This document shows, piece after piece, positions 22,568 to 29,984 of a DNA stretch of 30,712 nucleotides. Under the pieces are notes generated by a model. That model worked only from the letters and a program-made list of their open reading frames with translations. It searched no databases and had not been told where the DNA came from. The DNA comes from Clostridia bacterium (GTDB lineage Bacteria; Bacillota_A; Clostridia; Oscillospirales; CAG-272): contig JAFTRQ010000016.1 of the NCBI GenBank assembly GCA_017462125.1, positions 1 through 30,712 of the forward strand, written 5' to 3'. Position numbers and translations under genes: made by a program. The number at the start of each line of letters is the position of its first letter. Position 1 is the first letter of the stretch.

Positions 22568-24547
22568 TCAACCAAAATACTCCGGTGCAACAGGTCTGCC
22601 TTCCGCGCTTGACTTCACGGCGGCGAGGCAAACTGCGACTGTATTCGCGCCCTCGACGGCATCGGTAGCAACCGTAAGATCGCCCAAGATCGCCGCGCAC
22701 ATATCCTTGATCTCGCTTGCCATATTATGGCTGTCGATCGATACGGGGATCTGCTGAGGCACGTACTTTACTCGCTTGGTCTGCGGATCAACCTGCGCTT
22801 TAAAGAGCGTCAGCTCCTTCGAGGTGTTATCGCAAAGGATGGTTCCCTTGGTTCCGAAAAGCTGTGTTCTCATAGTATAAGGACGCTTGCATCCGATCGA
22901 GCACATCACCTTTCCGATCACGTCGTTGGGGTACTTCATAATGGCAATGTAGCAATCGTCAACAGGCCACTCGGGCAATACCTTTCGGTTGGAATATGCG
23001 GTGACCTCAACAGGATTTCCCGCGATCCAACGGAGCAGATCCATAGCGTGACATCCGCCGCCCACGATTCCGTGGCGGAGATAGTCGGGATCCCTTCTCC
23101 AAGCCGCGCCGGGGATCAGCGAATAGTCGTGTGCATATTCCGACTCCACAAAGGAAAGCTCACCGATCTCGCCCGCATCCACAAGCTCCTTCGCCAAGGC
23201 AAAGCCGGGAGCGTAACGACAGACCTGACCCACCATAAACTTCTTGTCCGACTTCTTCGCCGCGTCTACGATCTGTTGGCACTCCTCCATTGTCATCGAC
23301 AAAGGCTTTTCGCAAAGCACGTGATATCCCGCCTCAAGAGAAGCGATCGCCTGCTCGGCGTGGCAAGCGTCGGGGGTGCATATGATCACGCAATCAAATC
23401 CGCCGTCCTTCAGCATTTCCTTATAGTCGGTATAATATTTATCGAGACCGTTCTCCGCGGCGGCACGTTTTGCGGCAGGCTCAACGATATCGCAGACCGC
23501 GGTCAGCACCGCCTCATCCACCTTGTTGATTCCCGCTGTGTGGTGGGTGCCGATTCCCGCGGTACCGATAATAGCAAAACGAACGATATTTTCCATTTTC
23601 CCATTCTCCTTTTCGTCAATTGAATTTATGAAACTCTCCATAGGACTCTCATCGGAGTAATTATCCTTGCAGGAGTTTTTATACTGTGACGGCGTCATCC
23701 CCACGTAGCGCTTAAAGACGGTGGAAAAATAATGAGAGCTTGAAAAATTCAGCATTTCCGAGATTTCAAAAAAGTTCTTTTTTGTCTCGCGTATCAATCG
23801 CTTTGCCTCGTTGATCTTCATGATCGTGAAATAATCCACCACGCTGTATCCGCAGGCGGTGACGAACCGCTTATAGATATAAGACTTGCTGAAGGACAGC
23901 GCGTGGCTCATATCCTCCATATTGATCTTATCATAGATCTTCGTCTCCAGATATTCGATCACCTTGAGGCAAAATTCGTCTGTGATCACGTCCTTGGTGT
24001 AATAATGATTCGTTTGCGGCTTCAAAGCCTCGCTTTCCCGTCTTGCAAGCTCGATCAGCATCAATTCAAGACGGATCAGAATGCTCTGATCGCCTGCCCA
24101 AAGAGCGTTTTTCTCCTTCATATTCAGCGTCAGCGCGCAAGGATCGTTAAAGGGCAGATCGAAGGTTCCCGATGCCTCGTGTATGATGGCAGAGATATAC
24201 TGCTTGGTGGCAATATCTGCCGTCAGCTTCCTGTCTTCAAAATATCCCATGGACGGCGAGGAGGACTCAAAGGTGATAATGAAAACGTTGGGGCAAATGC
24301 CCTTGATCACTCTCAGCATATGCCTTTGACGGGGCTTGTGAAAATAGATCTCCCCCTGCTTCAGGACGAAGCAGCTGTCGTCGGCAATGATCTCACACTC
24401 ACCTCTGTCGATATAGACCATTTCCCAAGCTTCGTGTGTCTCGATCACATCCTCAAAGGTGTCGTTGAATTCAAAATAATGAATACTGCACAGCGCATCT
24501 ACCTTGATCGTCTTATCGACCTTGTATTTTTTATAGTTTTTGATCAT
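22568..24547 (-). CDS. AraC-family regulator fused to Gfo/Idh/MocA oxidoreductase
   Basis: 659 residues from ATG 24547, which has GGAG 6 nt before it. Residues about 20-110 are a cupin-like sensor (ETHEAWEMVYIDRGE, then QGEIYFHKPRQRHML). Residues about 190-295 are the AraC double helix-turn-helix (MEDMSHALSFSKSYIYKRF, then FFEISEMLNFSSSHYFSTVF and GMTPSQYKNS). A charged linker (about 295-317) leads to a full oxidoreductase beginning at residue 318. That part has AIIGTAGIG, CEKPLSM and a GGCHAMDLLRW motif with the catalytic His. Both halves are full length. ATG 23596, in frame, has AAGGAG 9 nt upstream, so the enzyme may also be made alone. The regulator could sense a substrate or product of its own enzyme (inference). 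Confidence 0.85.
   Translation of the reverse strand: MIKNYKKYKVDKTIKVDALCSIHYFEFNDTFEDVIETHEAWEMVYIDRGECEIIADDSCFVLKQGEIYFHKPRQRHMLRVIKGICPNVFIITFESSSPSMGYFEDRKLTADIATKQYISAIIHEASGTFDLPFNDPCALTLNMKEKNALWAGDQSILIRLELMLIELARRESEALKPQTNHYYTKDVITDEFCLKVIEYLETKIYDKINMEDMSHALSFSKSYIYKRFVTACGYSVVDYFTIMKINEAKRLIRETKKNFFEISEMLNFSSSHYFSTVFKRYVGMTPSQYKNSCKDNYSDESPMESFINSIDEKENGKMENIVRFAIIGTAGIGTHHTAGINKVDEAVLTAVCDIVEPAAKRAAAENGLDKYYTDYKEMLKDGGFDCVIICTPDACHAEQAIASLEAGYHVLCEKPLSMTMEECQQIVDAAKKSDKKFMVGQVCRYAPGFALAKELVDAGEIGELSFVESEYAHDYSLIPGAAWRRDPDYLRHGIVGGGCHAMDLLRWIAGNPVEVTAYSNRKVLPEWPVDDCYIAIMKYPNDVIGKVMCSIGCKRPYTMRTQLFGTKGTILCDNTSKELTLFKAQVDPQTKRVKYVPQQIPVSIDSHNMASEIKDMCAAILGDLTVATDAVEGANTVAVCLAAVKSSAEGRPVAPEYFG
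23596..23611 (-). promoter_or_regulatory. Internal ribosome binding site and start inside the fusion gene
   Basis: On the minus strand AAGGAG (23611-23606) is 9 nt before ATG 23596, exactly where the oxidoreductase domain begins (MENIVRFAIIG). This would yield a separate 342-residue enzyme ending at 22568. Confidence 0.6.
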
Positions 24548-24567
24548 TTTAATCTCCATTCCGCCGC

Positions 24568-24617
24568 ACACGGGAACCCCCAAAACTCACTTCGTTCGCT
24601 TCGGGGAACCCCTATGG
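24568..24617 (-). repeat. Hairpin-like insertion inside leader copy B
   Basis: Relative to copy A, the loop of P3 is expanded. The plus strand shows GGGAACCCCCAAAA, then an ACTTCGTTCGCTTC core, then GGGGAACCCC. The ends can pair partly (CCCC with GGGG), so the stem persists. The look is that of a small repeat inserted into a variable loop. Confidence 0.45.
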
Positions 24618-24682
24618 GCGGCACAAATAGTAATCGATGAATTTTGCCGGCAAGGCAAAATTCGCGCGTGAAACAATTACTT

Positions 24683-24703
24683 TTATAATAACATAGCTTT
24701 CAC
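24683..24703 (-). CDS. Possible six-codon leader peptide ORF, copy B
   Basis: GTG 24703 opens six codons (M-K-A-M-L-L) ending at TAA 24685-24683, with GGAAGG about 8 nt before it. It starts at the same GTG in the P1 arm as the ORF in copy A; the amino acids after M-K differ. Chance cannot be excluded. Confidence 0.25.
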   Translation of the reverse strand: MKAMLL

Positions 24704-24731
24704 GCTGCACACCTTCCGCTCTCTTTGCCTT

Positions 24732-24807
24732 ATTATACACTATATTTTTCCTTTTGTGGTACGTAATTTTGCACATTTTGTTCGATATTTGAGATTGTTC
24801 GATATTT
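24732..24807 (-). promoter_or_regulatory. Promoter and tandem repeats upstream of the fusion gene
   Basis: Minus-strand TATAAT (24737-24732) has a poor -35 (ACCACA, 24760-24755). Upstream, GTTCGATATTT occurs twice in direct orientation on the plus strand at 24780-24790 and 24797-24807, with a 17-bp period. AraC proteins usually bind such tandem half-sites, so autoactivation is plausible. Confidence 0.55.
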
Positions 24808-24854
24808 TTTGTACAATATTTGATATATTTATCATTTTTTATACAGTTCTATTC

Positions 24855-24893
24855 AAAATCAGGTCTGCCTCCGACGGAGACAGACCTGATTTT
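24855..24893 (-). terminator. Terminator hairpin after malQ
   Basis: A 13-bp perfect stem (24855-24867 with 24881-24893) with an inner CTCC-GAC-GGAG hairpin directly abuts the malQ stop codon. Confidence 0.8.
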
Positions 24894-26405
24894 TTATTTC
24901 TTTATATACTCTCTCTTTCCTTCGCGAGTGACCGAAAGGATCTTATCGATCAGCTTTTCGGTGGCGTAATTCGATTTCAGCCGCCAGGTCCAATTTCCCT
25001 GTGCCACGGAGGGCACGTTCATTCTTCCCTCCTCGTTGGAAAACTCAAGATAATCCTGCATCGGAACCATGGCAAGATTGGCAGGGCTCTTCATCGCCAA
25101 GGTGATCACCGCAAGGGTGCGGCTTCTGCCATCCTTCGCGCATTCATTCAAGCATTCCTTGCGGAAACGCTTCAGGGTATCACCCTTCAAGCCCTTGCAC
25201 CAGGAATAGGTACAGTCCGCATCGTGAGAGCCCGAGTAGACCACCACGTTGCCGCTCTTGTAGGTTCTCGGCAGGCTGTCGCTATCGTCATCATAGAAAG
25301 CAAACTGCAGCACCTTCATTCCGGGGAATCCGGTGTAGTCCAACAGCTCACGCACGTCGTCTGTGATGAATCCAAGATCCTCGGCAATGATCTTCGCATC
25401 GGGTAACGCCTCCTTGATGGCATCAAAGAGTGCCTTTCCGGGAGCAGGCTCCCACCAGCCGCCCTTTGCGTTTTCGTCGCCGTATGGGATCACGTAATAG
25501 CCCGCAAATCCGCGGAAGTGGTCGATCCTGAGCACGTCGTAAAGCTCAAGGCTTGCCTTAACTCGGTTGATCCACCAAGCAAAGTCTTGATCCCGCAAAA
25601 GCTCCCAATTGTAGATGGGATTGCCCCAAAGCTGACCGTCCTCCGCGTAGGCATCGGGCGGACATCCCGCCACAAGAGTGGGTGCAAGATCCTCGTCCAG
25701 CATAAATTTATCGGGATCGCTCCAGACGTCCGCGCTGTCGTAAGCCACGTAGATCGGAATGTCGCCAATGATCTTGATTCCCTTTCCGTTTGCATAGCTC
25801 TTCAGCGCGTTCCACTGGGTGAAGAATTCAAACTGCACCCATTTCCAGAAATCCATCTCCTCAGCAAGCTCCTCCTTGTGCGTGATCGCGTTTTCATAAA
25901 CGCGATAGCTGTCCTCCCACTGATTCCACGCACAATAGTTGTGCGCCTTTTTCAGCGCCATAAACAGTGCGTAGACCTCCAGCCAATCGGCCTTTTTGCG
26001 GCAGAAGCTCTTATATTCGCGGGTAGGAGCAAAGCGGGAATGCGCAAGGCGCAAAAGCTCAAATCTCGTATTAAATAACCAGCCGTAATCCACTCTTTTG
26101 GCAGCGTTTTTGGCACTCTTCAATTCCGCCGCTGTCAGCAAGCCTTGATTTTTCAGAATTTCGGGATCGATAAAGTAAGGATTTCCCGCCATAGACGCCG
26201 GTGACTGATAGGGGCTGTCTCCGTACGCCGTGGGATTGAGGGGCAAGACCTGCCAGCATTGCTGATGGGTCGCCTCCAAAAAGTCCACAAATTCATAAGC
26301 CGCCTTACCAAAGTTACCGATGCCAAAGGGCGACGGCAGACTGCTGACGGGCATCAGAATTCCGCTTTTGCGTGTAAATCCGAAGGTTTTTCTGTAATTA
26401 TTCAT
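24894..26405 (-). CDS. malQ: 4-alpha-glucanotransferase (amylomaltase, GH77)
   Basis: 503 residues from ATG 26405. GH77 features run in order: SGILMPVSSLPSPFGIGNFG at the start, WQVLPLNPTAYGDSPYQSPA, IIGDIPIYVAYDSADVW and the nucleophile Asp in LRIDHFRG. The acid/base Glu is in IIAEDLG, followed by FPGMKVLQFAF. The late motif reads YSGSHDADC, where most members have a GTHDND-like sequence; His and the first Asp are kept but Asn is replaced by Ala. It transfers alpha-1,4-glucan segments between maltodextrins and releases glucose. It has its own promoter and terminator, with no other maltodextrin gene nearby. Confidence 0.95.
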   Translation of the reverse strand: MNNYRKTFGFTRKSGILMPVSSLPSPFGIGNFGKAAYEFVDFLEATHQQCWQVLPLNPTAYGDSPYQSPASMAGNPYFIDPEILKNQGLLTAAELKSAKNAAKRVDYGWLFNTRFELLRLAHSRFAPTREYKSFCRKKADWLEVYALFMALKKAHNYCAWNQWEDSYRVYENAITHKEELAEEMDFWKWVQFEFFTQWNALKSYANGKGIKIIGDIPIYVAYDSADVWSDPDKFMLDEDLAPTLVAGCPPDAYAEDGQLWGNPIYNWELLRDQDFAWWINRVKASLELYDVLRIDHFRGFAGYYVIPYGDENAKGGWWEPAPGKALFDAIKEALPDAKIIAEDLGFITDDVRELLDYTGFPGMKVLQFAFYDDDSDSLPRTYKSGNVVVYSGSHDADCTYSWCKGLKGDTLKRFRKECLNECAKDGRSRTLAVITLAMKSPANLAMVPMQDYLEFSNEEGRMNVPSVAQGNWTWRLKSNYATEKLIDKILSVTREGKREYIKK

Positions 26406-26438
26406 AATATAAACCTCTTAAAAGATGTGTATATTCAT

Positions 26439-26467
26439 ATTATAACACTTTTGCCCCCTCGTGTCAA
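26439..26467 (-). promoter_or_regulatory. Promoter of malQ
   Basis: Minus-strand TTGACA (26467-26462), 17-bp spacer and TATAAT (26444-26439), with no obvious operator. Confidence 0.85.
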
Positions 26468-26530
26468 CAAAAGAGCTCTCTATATACAGAAATTTAAAAA
26501 AATAACACCCGAAAACCCTTCCCTTTTTCA

Positions 26531-26601
26531 AAAGGTTTTTCGGATGGAGGGGGCAGAGGGGGAGGAAACCGATTTTTTAAAAATGGTTTCCTCCCCCTCT
26601 G
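26531..26601 (-). repeat. 3'-end hairpin repeat, copy G
   Basis: 17-bp perfect arms 26554-26570 and 26585-26601. On the minus strand the repeat starts 9 nt after the flavoprotein stop. A C-rich stretch and GAAAAACCTTTT follow (to about 26531), a variant of the usual tail. Confidence 0.8.
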
Positions 26602-26610
26602 TAAATCTCT

Positions 26611-27996
26611 TTACGCCTCGGTCTCAATACCGCAGATGTGATCTGCGACAAAGAGGCCCATAGCGCCGCTCTGGGAAAGACCGCGGGTAATACCGCTGCC
26701 GTCGCCAATGAGATAGCAGCCGTCCATGATCTCGAAATGACCGTTGTGCTCGGGACGGATGCTGTAATACTTGTTTTCACATCCGTAAAGGAGAGTATCG
26801 GGATTTGCCGTGCCGGGGGCTACCTTATCGAGAGCATAGATAGTCTCGATGATATTGGTCAGCGCTCTGTAAGGAAGCACGATGGAGAGGTCTCCGGGGA
26901 ATGCCTTCAGCGTAGGGATAACCGAGTTTGCCGCAAGACGGTGCTCATTGGTACGTCTGCCGCGGACAAGGTCGCCGAATCTCTGCACGATAATGTTACC
27001 GTCGCCCGCAAAGTTCATATTACGCGCGATGTTCTCGGCGTACTCGGTGGGCTTATTGAAGTTGCCCTTGAAGTGGATGGAGGAAAGGATAGCAAAGTTG
27101 CAGTTCTCTGTCTTCTTTTCGGGCTCGGCAAAGCTGTGTCCGTTGGCGGTGATAACACCGTGGTTGTTCTCAGCAGACACGATACCGCCCTGATTGAAGC
27201 AGAACATTCTGGTTCTGTCCTCAAAGGTCTTTGTGCGGCAAAGGATCTTCGGCTCGTATATCTTATCGGAGAATTCCTTCCAGATAATATCCTTCATCTC
27301 GACACGGACTCCGATATCAACCGAGTTTGTATTCATTGTTACACCGAACTTATTACAAAGCGTGCTGACGAACTCTGCGCCGCTTCTTCCCGTTGCAACG
27401 ATGATCTTGTCGGCTTCAACCACGTCGCCGCCGCTCTTTGTTCTGATCGCCATAGAATAGCCGCTCTCGGTCTTGTCAACGGAAAGGCATTCCGTACCCG
27501 AAAGCATAGTCACACCAACCTTATCAAGATGCTTGATCAGGTTCTGCATAGTCTTGAAATTCTTATCGGTACCCAAATGGCGCACGTTCATATCAAGCAG
27601 GCGAAGATTGTTCTGCAGACACTTCAGCTTCAGCTCCTCGCTGGATCTATACAGCTCGGGATAATCGTCGGAAAAGGACTTTAGAACGTCGTCAACTCCG
27701 TCAATATATTTCATCGCGGTTCTCTCGCCAAGCTCCTCGCCCATGTAACCGCCGTATGCCGTTCCAAGATTAAACTTACCGTCGGAAAAAGCACCTGCGC
27801 CCGCATATCCACCCGTAATGGAGCAGACCTTACAGTGCACGCAAGCCTTGTTATGTCCTGCAGGGCAATGTCTCTTTTCAAGCTCAAAGCCACGCTCGAT
27901 AATTACAATATTCATTTCGGGGCTGTTGACTTTTAAGCGATACGCCGCCATAAGTCCGCCAATACCGCCGCCAATGATCGCTACGTTGGTTTTCAT
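26611..27996 (-). CDS. FAD-dependent oxidoreductase (COG2509-like) with cysteine cluster
   Basis: 461 residues from ATG 27996, preceded by AAGGAG. The FAD-binding motif IIGGGIGGLMAA is at residues 7-18. A Cys-x7-Cys-x2-Cys-x2-Cys cluster lies at residues 44-58, just before GGYAGAGAFSDGKFNLG. A second nucleotide-binding stretch includes IIVATGRSG, and the C-terminus has GDGSGITRGLSQSGAMG. This matches the uncharacterised FAD-dependent dehydrogenases grouped as COG2509. The four cysteines could bind an iron-sulfur cluster. The substrate is unknown. It is monocistronic with a consensus promoter and a hairpin in its 5' leader. Confidence 0.88.
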   Translation of the reverse strand: MKTNVAIIGGGIGGLMAAYRLKVNSPEMNIVIIERGFELEKRHCPAGHNKACVHCKVCSITGGYAGAGAFSDGKFNLGTAYGGYMGEELGERTAMKYIDGVDDVLKSFSDDYPELYRSSEELKLKCLQNNLRLLDMNVRHLGTDKNFKTMQNLIKHLDKVGVTMLSGTECLSVDKTESGYSMAIRTKSGGDVVEADKIIVATGRSGAEFVSTLCNKFGVTMNTNSVDIGVRVEMKDIIWKEFSDKIYEPKILCRTKTFEDRTRMFCFNQGGIVSAENNHGVITANGHSFAEPEKKTENCNFAILSSIHFKGNFNKPTEYAENIARNMNFAGDGNIIVQRFGDLVRGRRTNEHRLAANSVIPTLKAFPGDLSIVLPYRALTNIIETIYALDKVAPGTANPDTLLYGCENKYYSIRPEHNGHFEIMDGCYLIGDGSGITRGLSQSGAMGLFVADHICGIETEA

Positions 27997-28029
27997 AATC
28001 TGTCTCCTTCTAAAGTTTACATAAAAATA

Positions 28030-28052
28030 GTGCGCAAATCGGTTTTACGCAC
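28030..28052 (-). promoter_or_regulatory. Hairpin in the 5' leader of the flavoprotein gene
   Basis: Two 9-nt arms (28030-28038 and 28044-28052) pair with one G-U around a 5-nt loop, in the leader between promoter and start codon. It does not cover the ribosome binding site. Confidence 0.45.
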
Positions 28053-28067
28053 GTTTAAAACCATATT

Positions 28068-28096
28068 ATTATACAACAAAAAAACGGATTTGTCAA
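28068..28096 (-). promoter_or_regulatory. Promoter of the flavoprotein gene
   Basis: Minus-strand TTGACA (28096-28091), 17-bp spacer and TATAAT (28073-28068). Confidence 0.85.
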
Positions 28097-28138
28097 GTAT
28101 TTTTGTCCTATTTGTCAGAATAATCAATAGAATGAATT

Positions 28139-28168
28139 GCCGAGAGCAACCAAACGGTTACTCTCGGC
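28139..28168 (-). terminator. Hairpin after the ABC exporter operon
   Basis: GCCGAGAG and AACC (28139-28151) pair with GGTT and CTCTCGGC (28156-28168) around AAAC. The single plus-strand mismatch (C28147 with A28160) is a G-U pair on the minus strand, in line with minus-strand transcription. It lies just past the stop at 28176. Confidence 0.7.
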
Positions 28169-28175
28169 GGTATTC

Positions 28176-29984
28176 TTATTTCGTATAATATTGTGCTTGT
28201 GCAGTCCAAAGCTCGTAGTATTTTCCGTTTTCATCTGCCAAAAGTTCTTCGTGAGAACCGACTTGGACGATCTCACCGTTATCAAATACGGCGATCTTAT
28301 CGCAGAAGCGGCAAGAGGATAGACGGTGGCTGATATAGATTGCGGTCTTATCACCGACTATTTCATCAAACTTGGAATAGATCTCTGCCTCGGCAATAGG
28401 ATCGAGTGCGGCGGTAGGCTCGTCAAGAATGATGAACGGTGCGTCCTTATAGAGTGCGCGAGCAAGAGCGATCTTTTGCGCTTCACCGCCCGATACGTTT
28501 ACACCTTCGTCGTCAAAGTTTTTGTAGATAGGCGTTTCAAGACCCTTGGGCATATTGTCGTATCTCTCACCAAATCCAACCTCGCGGAGGCATCTTTCAG
28601 CTTTTTCCCCATCCCAAGTAGCAGCAGACGATACGTTATTACCAAGCGGAAGTGCCAAGAGTGAATAATCTTGGAACACAACCGAGAAAAGATCGAGATA
28701 CTGACGATAGTCGTATTTTCGAACGTTGAAATCGTTCATATAGATCTCACCCTCGGTGGGATCATATAGACGGCACATCAACTTGATAAATGTGGTTTTA
28801 CCCGATCCGTTCATTCCCACGACTGCAAGACGCTCGCCTACCTTAAAGGTCAGATTGACATTCTTCAAGGCATAGTTTTCACTTCCCGCGTATTTGAAGC
28901 TAACGTTGCGGAATTCGATCTCATATTTCTTGTCACTTCTCTTCTCCACGGCAAGAGAGCCTTGATACATATCGTTGGGTATGTCGAAATAGTCTAAATA
29001 TAGCTTGAGGAATTGTTCGTTTTCCTTGAAGGAACGGAACAGAGTATCCAAAAGCGCATTGAGATCTCCCATAAAACGTCCAAGATATCCTGTGTATTTA
29101 ATCACGTTACCTACAGGGAATGCGCCCATGGCGCAGTAAAAGCAAACCAACAGATAATTGAAAAGCGTACTTGACCAATTTAATATTCCCCTTGGAATAC
29201 TTAACTTAAATCCGAGACTCTGCGCATCTGAAAACGCTTTCAAATGATCTTTGTTCATCTTTTCGCTCAGCTTACGTATCATATCTGCTTGAAGGTAGAT
29301 TCTGTCGTCCATTCCGGTACTGTTCGTTCCTCTACCTATTCTGTTTTCTTCAAGCATCATATCACCGATTTTTTTGTTATGAGCGGCAACGAGCTTGCCC
29401 TGCTTGAAGCCCCAAGCATAGTGCAATGCTGCAAACAAAATCATTCCGAGCGCAAGCACGAGACCAAGCCAATGGAATCCGACTGCAACCATCTTCGTAA
29501 TCATTTCAATGAAAAGGATCAGCGAGAAAACAATTTTAACGGCGCTTGACATCAGCCGATTGACCGAATTGCGCATATATGTGATGCCATATCCGTTAAT
29601 ATAGGCGTTTTCTTTAACCTTTCTTCTCAGCATACGAATTTCGGGATCCTCTAACTTATCGTAATCGAGGGAAAGTGTCTTTCGGTTGAACGCCAAGGAT
29701 TCGTTGTTGTTCAATTTTTCAAGCTGAAGGCTTACGATATTTCCGAGCAATACACCTCCAAATTCAATGAAAAGATTACCAAATAGTGTAATTGCTACAA
29801 GAGTGAAAATTGCTTGTCTACCTCTACCCTCATAAAGTGCGGTCACGATCTCGGCTGACATCCAAAGATTGAAATAGGGTGAGACCGAGTTGAAAATGGC
29901 CTGCAGGAAGGACATCGGAAAATACTTTTTGTTAAAGGAATGGTAGAGCTTCAACGCTCTCATCGTTGTGTTATTTTTACGCAT
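28176..29984 (-). CDS. ABC exporter subunit, transmembrane plus ATPase domains
   Basis: 602 residues from ATG 29984, which has AAGGAGG about 7 nt before it; GTG 29993 is an alternative. Residues about 1-330 hold about six hydrophobic segments of an exporter membrane domain. Residues about 350-600 are the ATPase: Walker A GMNGSGKTT, Q-loop VVFQDYS, signature VSGGEAQKIALARAL, Walker B FIILDEPTAALDP and the switch His in YISHRLSS. All catalytic residues are intact. It overlaps the upstream partner gene by 8 nt, which suggests a heterodimer. Substrate unknown: peptide, lipid or drug exporters share this form. Confidence 0.92.
   Translation of the reverse strand: MRKNNTTMRALKLYHSFNKKYFPMSFLQAIFNSVSPYFNLWMSAEIVTALYEGRGRQAIFTLVAITLFGNLFIEFGGVLLGNIVSLQLEKLNNNESLAFNRKTLSLDYDKLEDPEIRMLRRKVKENAYINGYGITYMRNSVNRLMSSAVKIVFSLILFIEMITKMVAVGFHWLGLVLALGMILFAALHYAWGFKQGKLVAAHNKKIGDMMLEENRIGRGTNSTGMDDRIYLQADMIRKLSEKMNKDHLKAFSDAQSLGFKLSIPRGILNWSSTLFNYLLVCFYCAMGAFPVGNVIKYTGYLGRFMGDLNALLDTLFRSFKENEQFLKLYLDYFDIPNDMYQGSLAVEKRSDKKYEIEFRNVSFKYAGSENYALKNVNLTFKVGERLAVVGMNGSGKTTFIKLMCRLYDPTEGEIYMNDFNVRKYDYRQYLDLFSVVFQDYSLLALPLGNNVSSAATWDGEKAERCLREVGFGERYDNMPKGLETPIYKNFDDEGVNVSGGEAQKIALARALYKDAPFIILDEPTAALDPIAEAEIYSKFDEIVGDKTAIYISHRLSSCRFCDKIAVFDNGEIVQVGSHEELLADENGKYYELWTAQAQYYTK

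Larger units (their letters stand above)
24548..24725 (-). promoter_or_regulatory. Structured 5' leader (riboswitch-like), copy B
   Basis: On the minus strand: P1 GCGTGAAA (24705-24698) with TTTCACGC (24673-24666); P2 of 10 bp (24663-24654 with 24648-24639) around a 5-nt loop; P3 GCCGC (24622-24618) with GCGGC (24567-24563). The 30-nt core 24648-24619 matches copy A at 29 positions. The 17 nt before the start region (24566-24550) are identical to copy A. P3 holds a roughly 50-nt insertion absent from copy A. Confidence 0.65.

Noticed and set aside
22401..22757. A 118-codon plus-strand frame after the orphan promoter
   Set aside because: It begins inside the terminator hairpin, lacks a ribosome binding site, runs through the repeat and then antisense to the oxidoreductase. 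The T6 run should stop transcription first.
24601..24650. A transposon end or attachment site suggested by repeats in leader copy B
   Set aside because: No transposase, target duplication or second boundary is seen; conserved pairing with copy A explains the sequence better.
26638..27684. A 348-codon plus-strand frame opposite the flavoprotein gene
   Set aside because: Antisense shadow; the minus-strand frame has clear FAD-binding motifs, a promoter and a ribosome binding site.
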